From the NCBI GenBank assembly GCA_019348515.1, contig JAHWJF010000016.1:1-16135 (forward strand): a DNA stretch of 16,135 nucleotides, given 5' to 3'. The position numbers and the translations under genes are program-made. The notes under the pieces are model-generated. The model had not been told where the DNA came from, did not search any database, and was given only the letters and a program-made list of their open reading frames with translations. This document shows positions 7,731-15,448 of the stretch, piece by piece. The stretch's first letter is position 1. Every line of letters starts with the position of its first letter. This stretch comes from Chloroflexota bacterium (GTDB lineage Bacteria > Chloroflexota > Chloroflexia > Thermomicrobiales > UBA6265).

Positions 7731-7821
7731 GCAGCCTCAAAAGAGACCGCGAAGGGGCTCGTTCCGTTTCCTCATTTGCCTCATACGCGCACAATCGCGT
7801 CCCAGAACCCCATGGTGAAGC

Positions 7822-8937
7822 ATGCAGCAAAATCCGGCGATTGAGCTTCCAACCGCGGATGCCCCTATCGGTGTAACAGCTGGGTGGCGCCAGACGCTCG
7901 GGCGCGTCCTCATCGTTGGCGCGTCACTGGTGGCGATTGCTCTAGTGGCTGTCCAGGTTCTCAGAACGCTCGGTTGGACAACCTTAGGTTTCCAGAATTG
8001 GCGACCGGTTGCTATCGCGTATCTGGCATGGGCCGTGTGCCTCTGCGCAAGCCTCGTGCTCACTCGCGGCGAACGCGGCGAAAGAGCCGTCTTCGTGTTA
8101 CCGGCTGTCCTCATGACTCTCGCGTTCATCATATTTCCGACGATCTACGCGCTGTTCATCGCCTTTCACAACTGGAATCTCAGCGCCACCGCAGGACGGG
8201 AGTTCACCGGTCTTGAGAATTTTCGCCGCTTGTTCGGGGATCGGGGATTCTGGGCCGCCATGCAGAACATGGTGTACTACGTCGCCGCCGTCTTGGCCCA
8301 ATACGTGATCGCCTTTGGGCTTGCAATCCTCCTGAATCAACAGATCCGAGGGCGCAAGTTTTTCCGCGTCGTCTTTCTCATACCTTTCATGTTGAGCCCG
8401 GTCGCCGTCAGCTTCATGATCGGAAAGTCACTACTCAATAGCCAATATGGTCCTGTTGTTCCTGCGCTCGAGGCGATCGGGTTCACGGGTATCTCGTTTT
8501 ACGAGGACCCATGGCTTGCTCGGTTGAATATCATGATCATGGACGCTTGGTACTCGATTCCGTTCATGATGGTGCTCTTGCTCGCCGGAATCCAAGGGAT
8601 TCCAGGAGAAGTCCTTGAGTCGGCGAAAATCGATGGCGCGTCGTCGTGGCAGACGTTTCGCCACATGATATTCCCGCTCATGCTTCCTGTTTCTCTGACA
8701 GCTATCGTTCTTCGGGTCATCTTTGAATTGAAACTGATCGATGTCGTCCGGGTCGTTACTGGGGGCGGCCCAGGGAGTGCCACTGACACGGTCAGCCTTT
8801 TCATCTACCGCGAGGGCATTCAAAAGACGAACGTGGGCTACGCGACTGCCCTGTCCCAGTTCTACCTGCTCGTCATCATCATCTCGATCGCGATCGTTCT
8901 CTGGCTCGCCAACAAAGCGGTGCAGAAGGTCAGTTGA
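7822..8937 (+). CDS. Sugar ABC transporter permease, MalF-like, 371 aa
   Basis: The product is an inner-membrane permease subunit of a CUT1 carbohydrate importer. Hydrophobic segments lie near residues 27-50, 60-82, 88-118, 150-173, 180-205, 233-258, 285-310 and 345-366, making about eight; the first two form an N-terminal extension beyond the six-helix core, as in MalF. The cytoplasmic EAA loop that contacts the ATPase reads ESAKIDGASSWQTF from residue 266, with the conserved Asp271-Gly272. ATG 7822 is the first possible start because a TGA sits just upstream in frame; GGTGA is only two bases away, a cramped ribosome site. A late motif TGGGPGSATDT is typical of MalF-like subunits. No ATP-binding subunit lies in this operon. 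Confidence 0.92.
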   Translation: MQQNPAIELPTADAPIGVTAGWRQTLGRVLIVGASLVAIALVAVQVLRTLGWTTLGFQNWRPVAIAYLAWAVCLCASLVLTRGERGERAVFVLPAVLMTLAFIIFPTIYALFIAFHNWNLSATAGREFTGLENFRRLFGDRGFWAAMQNMVYYVAAVLAQYVIAFGLAILLNQQIRGRKFFRVVFLIPFMLSPVAVSFMIGKSLLNSQYGPVVPALEAIGFTGISFYEDPWLARLNIMIMDAWYSIPFMMVLLLAGIQGIPGEVLESAKIDGASSWQTFRHMIFPLMLPVSLTAIVLRVIFELKLIDVVRVVTGGGPGSATDTVSLFIYREGIQKTNVGYATALSQFYLLVIIISIAIVLWLANKAVQKVS

Positions 8938-8946
8938 CCGGTATCG

Positions 8947-9015
8947 ATGGAGTTCAACCGCCGCGCAATCGCTTCTGGCGCCACGAGCGGTGTAATTGAG
9001 GAGATCGCGTCGTGA
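8947..9015 (+). CDS. Possible 22-codon micro-ORF between the permease genes
   Basis: An ATG at 8947 opens a 22-codon frame beginning MEFNRRAIAS and ending EEIAS, whose TGA (9013-9015) overlaps the GTG start of the next permease (9012-9014). It has no ribosome binding site of its own; its ATG is ten bases after the previous stop, so it could be translated by re-initiation. It may be a coupling peptide, a relic of a longer N-terminus of the permease lost by frameshift, or chance. Confidence 0.25.
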   Translation: MEFNRRAIASGATSGVIEEIAS

Positions 9016-9881
9016 GTCACGCAGTCCAGAAGACTGGCATTTACGCCGTCCTTATCCTGTGGACATTCGTTTGCCTGTTTCCGATTTTTTGGACCGTCTC
9101 CACGGCGTTCAAGGAAGCGAAGGACATTTATCAGGGTGATCTGATACCGTGGCTTCAATTTGAGCCAAACTGGAAGGGGTGGGAATCGCTCGGGCTATCC
9201 CCGGACACGATTCGGGAGCGCTCCGGGGCGCGAGACCAGTTCCTGAAGCACGCCTCCAACACGCTGACGATTTCCCTGAGCGCCGCCGCGTTGGCCGCCG
9301 TGATCGGCTCGTTGGCCGCATACGGTCTCGCTCGGTTCTCATATCGCTTTGGACCTTGGCGAAACAAGGACATTTCGTTCTGGTTCTTGTCGCAATTGAT
9401 TCTGCCCCCAGTTGCAATTGCCTTGCCGATCCTCGTCCTATACCGCGAACTCGATCTCTTGGACACGCGCGTCGGTCTCATCCTGGTCTACACCATCATG
9501 AACTTGCCGATCGTGATCTGGATCATGCGCGATCAGTTCAACTCCATTCCCGTCGAACTCGAGCAGGCTGCGCTGGTCGATGGCGCATCCATTTGGCAAG
9601 CATTTCTTCGTATTGTGGTCCCCATCGCCGCTCCCGGTTTCGTGGCCGCATTCATACTTTCCCTGGTCTTTGCATGGAATGAGTATTTCTTTGCCGTTGT
9701 CCTTGCTGGGGCGGACGCGCCAACGTTGCCGCTCCTGCTGGCCGGCCAGACAAGTTCGCAAGGCACGCGCTGGTGGTCAATCGCGGCGCTCGCCACCGCC
9801 GCAATCACACCATTGATCGTCATCGGTCTTATCATGGAACGGCACATTGTCAAAGGACTAACGGCCGGCGCGGTCAAATAG
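9012..9881 (+). CDS. Sugar ABC transporter permease, MalG-like, 289 aa
   Basis: This is the second inner-membrane permease of the importer, forming a heterodimer with the MalF-like subunit. Six hydrophobic segments are visible, the first at about residues 10-32. The EAA loop reads EQAALVDGASIWQAF from residue 184, with Asp190-Gly191. The N-terminal periplasmic loop (about 35-80) is long, as is usual for MalG relatives, and 'VFAWNEYFFAVVLAG' and the C-terminal 'GLTAGAVK' ending are typical. The start is GTG 9012, backed by GAGGAG at 8998-9003, which is a clear ribosome site. It closes the visible operon; the following 294 bp contain no coding sequence that I can support. Confidence 0.92.
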   Translation: MSHAVQKTGIYAVLILWTFVCLFPIFWTVSTAFKEAKDIYQGDLIPWLQFEPNWKGWESLGLSPDTIRERSGARDQFLKHASNTLTISLSAAALAAVIGSLAAYGLARFSYRFGPWRNKDISFWFLSQLILPPVAIALPILVLYRELDLLDTRVGLILVYTIMNLPIVIWIMRDQFNSIPVELEQAALVDGASIWQAFLRIVVPIAAPGFVAAFILSLVFAWNEYFFAVVLAGADAPTLPLLLAGQTSSQGTRWWSIAALATAAITPLIVIGLIMERHIVKGLTAGAVK

Positions 9882-10000
9882 GCAACGGCTTGGTGGTAGC
9901 CCAAAAACCGCCGGACCGAACATCTCACCGTGCAAGAGGACTGCACCCTCGGCAGGAATCTCCGGGCACTCGGATCCTGGGTCTCCGTGGGTCGGTTATG

Positions 10001-10100
10001 CTTCGGTAGATGTGGTTTCAGAACCGTTTCTTCTATGGCTGAAGGACGGGGTGTTTCTCATCGCGGCTTTGGCATTGTTCTTGAACCACACATACCGAAG
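10001..10100. repeat. Roughly 100-bp element with 24-bp imperfect terminal inverted repeats
   Basis: The left arm 10001-10024 (starting CTTCGGTAGATGTGGTTT) and the right arm 10077-10100 (ending AACCACACATACCGAAG) are inverted copies matching at 20 of 24 positions, with the mismatches in two adjacent pairs. They enclose 52 bases. Symmetry ends sharply at both outer edges, and I see no clear target-site duplication. Just after it lies a small hairpin, CCTGAC-TGCTAC-GTCAGG (10103-10120). Candidates are a MITE-like remnant, a structured small RNA, or a 3'-end structure for the ABC operon. The rest of 9882-10175 shows only a weak GTGCA/TGCAC hairpin near 9930-9946. Confidence 0.5.
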
Positions 10101-10175
10101 GACCTGACTGCTACGTCAGGATGAGAGCCAACTCGACGGCTGCTTGAGAACCGAGAGCGATCGTGGAGATACTCG

Positions 10176-10361
10176 ATGAGTGAAGAAACCAAACGAGTTG
10201 GACTTGGGAAGGTGATCTACTGCGTCGACGACGAGACTGAGGAACCGAATCACCACAAAGAGTGGGCAGAGCAAGCCGAAGTTCAGGAGGCAGTCGAGGA
10301 ATCGTTTCCCGCTAGCGATCCGCCTAGCTTTGCCGGGGGAAGTGATTGCGAATCAACGTGA
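10176..10361 (+). CDS. Small acidic protein with FPASDPPSF motif, 61 aa
   Basis: ATG 10176 has GGAG about eight bases upstream, a good ribosome site. The protein is acidic, lacks a signal or membrane segment, and ends with EAVEESFPASDPPSF followed by a short Gly/Ser tail. The motif 'EesFPASDPPs' recurs in many short uncharacterised bacterial proteins, as I recall from annotation; no function is established to my knowledge. It stands alone between the ABC operon and a convergent minus-strand gene. Codon usage is a little less G/C-biased than that of its neighbours. Presence of the recurring motif plus the ribosome site makes it likely real. Confidence 0.7.
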   Translation: MSEETKRVGLGKVIYCVDDETEEPNHHKEWAEQAEVQEAVEESFPASDPPSFAGGSDCEST

Positions 10362-10427
10362 GATGGAATTTACCCCAGGAGACACCAGTACATCCCCTTC
10401 CGGCGCCCCCGTAACAGAGTACCTCCC

Positions 10428-10443
10428 GGGAACGTCTGTTCCC
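10428..10443. terminator. Short convergent hairpin, possible weak terminator
   Basis: GGGAAC-GTCT-GTTCCC forms a perfect six-bp stem between the convergent 61-aa gene and the binding-protein gene, touching the latter's TAG (10445-10443). Neither strand has a T run after it, so termination, if any, would be weak or Rho-assisted. The remaining 10362-10427 holds nothing recognisable. Confidence 0.3.
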
Positions 10444-12239
10444 TATGCCGGTCTCCAGAGGTCCCAGGTCCTAGCCGTCTGCCATGCCATATCGGGTTGG
10501 AATCCCGCGACGTCTGACGCGACTAGGACCAGATCGTCTGGAAATCCGAGCCAAAGGCCAAACAGGTCGTCATTGACCGCACGTTGCAACCGCCGGAGAG
10601 CTGTTGTCTGACGTGAGATCGAGACTGCGCTCAGGAATTCTTCGATCGCCGCGTCGGCCTCAGTGTTCGCATAGCCCCCTGGGTTCCAGCCGGCGGGATT
10701 GGTTCGAATATCCCATCGGGAACCGTAGAGATCGAAGTCAGTGAAGCCCGGTAATTGATCATAGGCATAGCAAATGAGGTCGTAGTCTCTGCTCGAAATC
10801 CATCGCTCATCGAACTCGTCAGCCGGCAAGACCTCGATCGTCAATCCAAACCCGACCTCCGCGAGATCTCTCGCCACTCGTGCCATGACCGCCGTCAACT
10901 CGGGTCGGCTGTCTTCGCGAATAATGGCAACAGGCCGCAACGGCCAGCCATTCACGTCCTCGCGGACTCCGTCCCCGTCATAGTCCAGCCAACCGGCCTC
11001 AGCAAGCAGGACGGATGCGGCCTCGGCGTTGTGGGACGGGGTTGTCTGCGCCGGATCGTGTGCCCAGGGCTGAGCGATCGTACCAGCGGCGTTCCAACGG
11101 ATGAAGCCGCCGAACACCTCCCGTGCATATCGCTCTCGATTGATGGCAAGCGACGCTGCAGACCTCACGCGGATATCCGTCCATAGACTCCCTGCAGGTT
11201 GGTCTGGATTGGCAAAGTTGAACGCGGCAAACATGACCGATGCCGCCGGAACCGCGTAGAGCGTCCCGGTCGCGTCGCCGACATCGTCTATCTGGTGATG
11301 CCGGACGGGCCAAGCGATCTGCGAGTCGCCATCTATCCACGCGTTCAACCGGGCACGCGGCCCTTCCTCGAGCGCCACTTCGAGCGTGTCAAGCCACGTA
11401 TCTTCACCCCAATAGTCATCAAATCGCGTGAATCGAATCCAAGTGCTGTCCCACTCCGATATCTGCCAGGGACCGGTCCCGACCGGCAGAGACCTCGACC
11501 AATCAAATCCGGAAAGTGAGCGAATTCCCGCCGGCATCCCCTCCCAGAATTCGCCATACTGCCCGCGGGAAACGATTGGCAGTGTTGCGGCATTGAAGAG
11601 CCAGTTGGCGTCACGCTCCGTGAAGCGCACCCGAACCTCTCGATCGCTTACTGCTTCTATTGAATCGACAAGCGCGAACAGCCCGCTGACCGCCGATTCC
11701 GTATCCGTCCTATAAACCTCGTACGAAAAGGCCGCGTCAGCCGCACTGAGCGCGGCTCCGTCATGCCAAACTACGTTGTCCCGGACCGAGAACGCCAGCT
11801 CTAAACCATCTGAGCGCCACACCCAGTCGTCTGCCAACCATGGCATCGGCCGTAGCGTCAGCGGATCCGGACGAACGAGCGGCTCGAGATAGCTCAACGT
11901 GACCTGCGGATCCTGCGAGAACGCGGCCGTATTGCAGTTGTCACGAGACGCGCCGGGCCGCACCATCCGGAGCGCCCCACCGTACACCGGCGGGCCGACC
12001 CCGGGCTCTTCATCTGTGACAATCTGGATACCTGGTGGCGCCTGGAAGACGTTGGGATCCGGGGTCGTCGGGCTCGTGACCGGAGTAGCTGACTCGGTCT
12101 GCGCCGAAGAGCGCCCTCCGGAGGTCCCCGCGAGCAGGGAAAGCCCGGAACCCAGGCCGGCGCGAATAACGCTTCGTCGAGACGAACCGCGCACGTTCCA
12201 CGGACTAATGGCTCTCGCCCCTCGTGGGTGTACAGGCAT
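10443..12239 (-). CDS. Family 5 extracellular solute-binding protein (Dpp/Opp-type), Tat-exported, 598 aa
   Basis: The protein belongs to the SBP family 5 that binds peptides, nickel or other solutes outside the membrane. Residues 19-26 (SSRRSVIR, with Arg21-Arg22) form a twin-arginine signal, followed by a Gly/Leu-rich stretch. Family features in order: 'YGGALRMVRPG' near the start of the mature domain, 'LSYLEPLVRPDPLTLRPMPW', 'FSVRDNVVWHDGAALSAADAAFSYEVY' (broken here for description), 'PVGTGPWQISEWDS', 'DIRVRSAASLAINRERYAREVFGG' region, and 'AEAGWLDYDGDGVREDVNGWPL'. ATG 12239 has AGAGGT about eight bases upstream. It is downstream of the HAD gene on the same strand after a 136-bp gap (12240-12375) in which I see no definite element. 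No permease or ATPase of the Dpp type lies in the window, so this is an orphan binding protein. Its ligand cannot be predicted. Confidence 0.85.
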   Translation of the reverse strand: MPVHPRGARAISPWNVRGSSRRSVIRAGLGSGLSLLAGTSGGRSSAQTESATPVTSPTTPDPNVFQAPPGIQIVTDEEPGVGPPVYGGALRMVRPGASRDNCNTAAFSQDPQVTLSYLEPLVRPDPLTLRPMPWLADDWVWRSDGLELAFSVRDNVVWHDGAALSAADAAFSYEVYRTDTESAVSGLFALVDSIEAVSDREVRVRFTERDANWLFNAATLPIVSRGQYGEFWEGMPAGIRSLSGFDWSRSLPVGTGPWQISEWDSTWIRFTRFDDYWGEDTWLDTLEVALEEGPRARLNAWIDGDSQIAWPVRHHQIDDVGDATGTLYAVPAASVMFAAFNFANPDQPAGSLWTDIRVRSAASLAINRERYAREVFGGFIRWNAAGTIAQPWAHDPAQTTPSHNAEAASVLLAEAGWLDYDGDGVREDVNGWPLRPVAIIREDSRPELTAVMARVARDLAEVGFGLTIEVLPADEFDERWISSRDYDLICYAYDQLPGFTDFDLYGSRWDIRTNPAGWNPGGYANTEADAAIEEFLSAVSISRQTTALRRLQRAVNDDLFGLWLGFPDDLVLVASDVAGFQPDMAWQTARTWDLWRPA

Positions 12240-12375
12240 GTGGGTTACCTCTGCGCGAAACCGCCGCTGAGCGGATCACTCGCGCGTACATCTGACGCCA
12301 GGTCGTTCACAACGCCGGCCGTCTCTCCCCCTATGGGATGAAGCGTTTGACGAATCGTGATGTGCGTTTCCTTTA

Positions 12376-13098
12376 TCACGCGAACCCGAGAAGTCGGGGA
12401 AGGTCGTCGAGCGACCGGATCTGACGCATCGGCGGCGGACCAGATTCGGTCCACGTCACGTCGTTCCTGTTGACCCAGACCGATGGAATACCCGCGGTAC
12501 CCGCCCCTACCATGTCGAATTCCGCCGAATCGCCAACAAAGACTGCTTCGCCGGCATCGACCCCCGCGCGCCGAAGCGCTTCGTGAAAAATTCTGGGATC
12601 GGGTTTGGCCACGCCAAACTCTTCCGAGACGACCGCGAAGTCGACAAGACTTTCAATTCCGAGAAGATCCAGTTTGGCTCGTTGCACCTCCGCCGGGCCA
12701 TTGGTGACGATCCCCAGCGGTTGCAAGGCGGTTGGAGTCTGGCGTGATAAACCTTCCCGCACGATGCGGAACACCTCATGGACTCCGGGAAAGAGCTTCA
12801 ACCCATGGAACCGATTTGTCCGATACCAATCAGCCGCCGCACTCGCTTCAGCCGGATCATCGATTCCGAACCTCGCGAACAGTTCGCCGAAGTGATCGAC
12901 GCCGTGTGGATGCAGCTGAATCGAGGCGACGATCATCTGGTCGAGATCGATTCCTTCCCGGACGCACGCTCCTCCAGCAGCGGAGCGGGTAAAGGCTATC
13001 CGCAAGCGCGCCTCTCGGGCCGCCGCATAATCGCACAGGGTATCGTCGAGGTCGAAAAGAACCGCCTTGGGTTTGGAATCAAGAGGTACTAACGCCAT
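12376..13098 (-). CDS. HAD superfamily hydrolase, subfamily IA-like
   Basis: The enzyme should be a cytoplasmic phosphatase or related hydrolase working through an aspartyl intermediate. Using ATG 13098, motif I is FDLDDTL with nucleophile Asp16 and Asp18, motif II is the IVTNG segment, motif III is Lys165 in GVAKPDPRIF, and motif IV is GDSAEFD starting at Gly189 with Asp190. A helical cap lies between motifs I and II (about 25-110), as in type IA (YjjG or haloacid dehalogenase relatives). The frame also has an ATG at 13134, which would add 12 non-conserved residues. Either start overlaps the end of the upstream LutB-LutA gene (by 20 or 56 bp), implying co-transcription and coupling. Neither start has a strong ribosome site. 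The substrate is unknown; it does not look like OtsB. Confidence 0.85.
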   Translation of the reverse strand: MALVPLDSKPKAVLFDLDDTLCDYAAAREARLRIAFTRSAAGGACVREGIDLDQMIVASIQLHPHGVDHFGELFARFGIDDPAEASAAADWYRTNRFHGLKLFPGVHEVFRIVREGLSRQTPTALQPLGIVTNGPAEVQRAKLDLLGIESLVDFAVVSEEFGVAKPDPRIFHEALRRAGVDAGEAVFVGDSAEFDMVGAGTAGIPSVWVNRNDVTWTESGPPPMRQIRSLDDLPRLLGFA

Positions 13099-15388
13099 GA
13101 GTTCCGCAATCTGGGGAATTCGATTGAGCGGCATCCCCCGAAGTCAGCTGGCGTCGCTTTGCGGCGTCGACCCCCTCGGCAACGAGTTGCGCCAGATGTA
13201 GCACTTCCAACCGACGCCCCTGGGCATCAATTCCGCCTCTCAGTTGGAGGATGCACCCTTGGTTGTCGGTCACGATCTGCGTGGCGCCTGTTGCTTCTGC
13301 ATCATCGAGCTTACTGTTCATCAGCCGCTCGCTGATTCGCGGGTAATCAAACGAAAAGCTGCCCCCAAAACCGCAGCAGACCTTCGGCTCGGCGAGATCC
13401 CGGACCTCGTGACCGAGTACATCCGCGAGTATTCGCCGCGGGGCCTTCCTCACCCCGAGCGCGTTCAGTCCCTGGCAGGAATCGTGATACGCGACCGTGC
13501 GCCGTTCTGCATGAGCCAGGCTCTCCGCTGGCAAGTCCGCGACTCTATCGATGAACGAGGTAAAGTCAATCACCCGGTGGGCGATTGCTTCCGCACGCGC
13601 CAGCCAGGCGGGTTCATCGCGAAATAAATGGAGGTAATCCTGGCTCAGCGTGGCCACGCAGCTCGCACTGCCCGACACAACATAGTCGACTTCACATTGC
13701 TCCAAGGCACGTATCGTCTGCCTCGCCATCCACTTGCCATGGCGGACGTCCCCCGAGTTGAGCGCCGGCAGCCCGCAGCAGTGCAATCCCTCGGGATATA
13801 CCAGCCGCACCCCGAGTGCTCGCAACGACCGCGTAATGGCCTCTCCCTGCTCAGGATAGAGATTGTCGGTCATGCAACCCGGGAAGAGTGCCACTCGCTT
13901 GCCCGCGGCGCCATTCGGGATGATTGGCGCTTCCGAGATCGGCACTTCCCCGCTCCGGAGCCGTGCTCGCAACGGCCTTTCCGCCAGCAGCGGCAACGAC
14001 CGCCATCGGGTTTGTTGACGAACGATTGGAACCCGCCGCGTCCGCAAGAGTCGAGCGTCGCGCGCGACCGAGGGTTGCAGTCGCCGCGCGATCTTCAATG
14101 CCACATTCGAGGTCTTGGGCCGGGCATAGAGCGCCAGGATCGTTCGCTTGGGCTCCTTGATACCGAAGCGCTCAACAACCATTCCCCGCACGTCGAGAAT
14201 CTGCCGCGGCAGGGGAATCCCGGCCGGGCAGACGGTTTCGCACGCGTTACACGAGAGACATAGACTCTGCGGACCAGCGGCGGCGTCAAGCCCGTGATGG
14301 AACGGAGTTACCACGAGTCCAATGGCACCGGTGTAGATGTATCCGAACGCGTGGCCGCTCACTTCACGATACGGAGGGCAGACATTCGCGCACGCCGCGC
14401 AGCGGATGCAGTGAAGCGCCTCGACGAACTCGGGCAGCGAGGCCATCCTGCGGCGACCGTTATCGACGAGGATGATGTGCATCTGGTGGCCGGGCGTCGG
14501 TCCGGTAATGAACGTGGTGTAGCTCGTTATACGCTGCGCCGTTCCGGAGCGCGCCAGTAGTCGAATCTGCGTCACCGCATCCTCAAACGTTGGAACCACC
14601 TTCTCGATGCCGGCGAGGACGACATGAACGGGCGGCACAGAAGCGCACAGACGCCCATTGCCTTCGTTCGTGACCATCATCACCGTGCCGGTTTCGGCGA
14701 TGAGGGCGTTAGCACCAGTGATTCCCATCCCGGCGGAGAAGAAGGCGTCGCGGATTTCGTCACGAGCAACCCCGACCTGCTCGGAGATGTCTTCTCGCGA
14801 CACGTCTCGACCCAATGCGCCCGACATGTCCGCGCCAACTTCCTGGCGGGAAAGGTGAACGGCAGGCATTACCATGTGACTCGGGCGTTCGTGCCTGAGC
14901 TGGACGATCCATTCTCCGAGATCCGTCTCAACTACCTGATGGCCATGCTCCTCGGCGACGTGGTTGAAACCGATCTCCTCGGACACCATCGTTTTCGACT
15001 TCGCGATGAGTGAGACATGATGACGCCGGGCGATCTCGAGAACGATGCGGTTTGCTTCAACCGCGTCATTGGCCAAATGAACGGTTGCGCCAGCTCCTTC
15101 GGCAGCCGATTGGAAAGCCCGAAGATATCCCTCCAGATCTGACGTTACCGCGGTCTTGGCACGCTTCATCTGAGCCCGCAGTGCGCCAAAATCGATCTCA
15201 TCGGTCGCTCGATCGCGAGCCGATCGCCAGCCCTGTTGAAAGGCCGTCAAATTGTTTCGCAGGCGAGGGTTGCTGAGCGCACCGCTCAAGTGGACGTTGA
15301 ACTCGTCGCTACGGGCAGCGCGATGGCCCAATTGCTCGTCTTCATGTGGAGGAGTGACCGTCGTGCTTCGCCTAGTCATAGCAGACAT
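13079..15388 (-). CDS. LutB-LutA (LldF-LldE) fusion, iron-sulfur protein of L-lactate oxidation, 769 aa
   Basis: The N-terminal part (about 60-310) is an LUD/DUF162 domain of the LutB type ('DAVEANRIVLEIARRHH', 'AETGTVMMVTNEGNGRLC', 'HIILVDNGR'). Two 4Fe-4S binding motifs follow: CIRCAACANVCP from Cys327 and CLSCNACETVCP from Cys377. The C-terminal part (about 500-740) is LutA-like with two CCG domains: FPGCMTDN at Cys505 and HCCG at 537-538, then a second CCGFGGSFSFDYP at 671-672. In Bacillus subtilis LutA, LutB and LutC are separate proteins that together support L-lactate use; here LutB and LutA are joined in that order. No LutC is visible in the window. Starts are ATG 15388 (with GGTGG nearby) or ATG 15379. 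It overlaps the HAD gene downstream. A glycolate oxidase-like GlcF relationship also shares CCG domains, but the LUD domain favours Lut. Confidence 0.88.
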   Translation of the reverse strand: MSAMTRRSTTVTPPHEDEQLGHRAARSDEFNVHLSGALSNPRLRNNLTAFQQGWRSARDRATDEIDFGALRAQMKRAKTAVTSDLEGYLRAFQSAAEGAGATVHLANDAVEANRIVLEIARRHHVSLIAKSKTMVSEEIGFNHVAEEHGHQVVETDLGEWIVQLRHERPSHMVMPAVHLSRQEVGADMSGALGRDVSREDISEQVGVARDEIRDAFFSAGMGITGANALIAETGTVMMVTNEGNGRLCASVPPVHVVLAGIEKVVPTFEDAVTQIRLLARSGTAQRITSYTTFITGPTPGHQMHIILVDNGRRRMASLPEFVEALHCIRCAACANVCPPYREVSGHAFGYIYTGAIGLVVTPFHHGLDAAAGPQSLCLSCNACETVCPAGIPLPRQILDVRGMVVERFGIKEPKRTILALYARPKTSNVALKIARRLQPSVARDARLLRTRRVPIVRQQTRWRSLPLLAERPLRARLRSGEVPISEAPIIPNGAAGKRVALFPGCMTDNLYPEQGEAITRSLRALGVRLVYPEGLHCCGLPALNSGDVRHGKWMARQTIRALEQCEVDYVVSGSASCVATLSQDYLHLFRDEPAWLARAEAIAHRVIDFTSFIDRVADLPAESLAHAERRTVAYHDSCQGLNALGVRKAPRRILADVLGHEVRDLAEPKVCCGFGGSFSFDYPRISERLMNSKLDDAEATGATQIVTDNQGCILQLRGGIDAQGRRLEVLHLAQLVAEGVDAAKRRQLTSGDAAQSNSPDCGTHGVSTS

Positions 15389-15448
15389 GGAACCACCGCC
15401 GTTCGACCGGGGAGTTCAGCGAACCCATGGTCCGCTCATAACACCTGA

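Noticed and set aside
9930..10124. GTG-started 64-codon plus-strand frame in the intergenic gap
   Set aside because: It runs through the inverted-repeat element, lacks a ribosome site and does not resemble a protein family.
12376..13134. HAD protein as the OtsB partner of otsA
   Set aside because: The motifs are of subfamily IA with an N-terminal helical cap, not the OtsB (type IIB) layout, and the gene lies about 8.4 kb from otsA in another operon.
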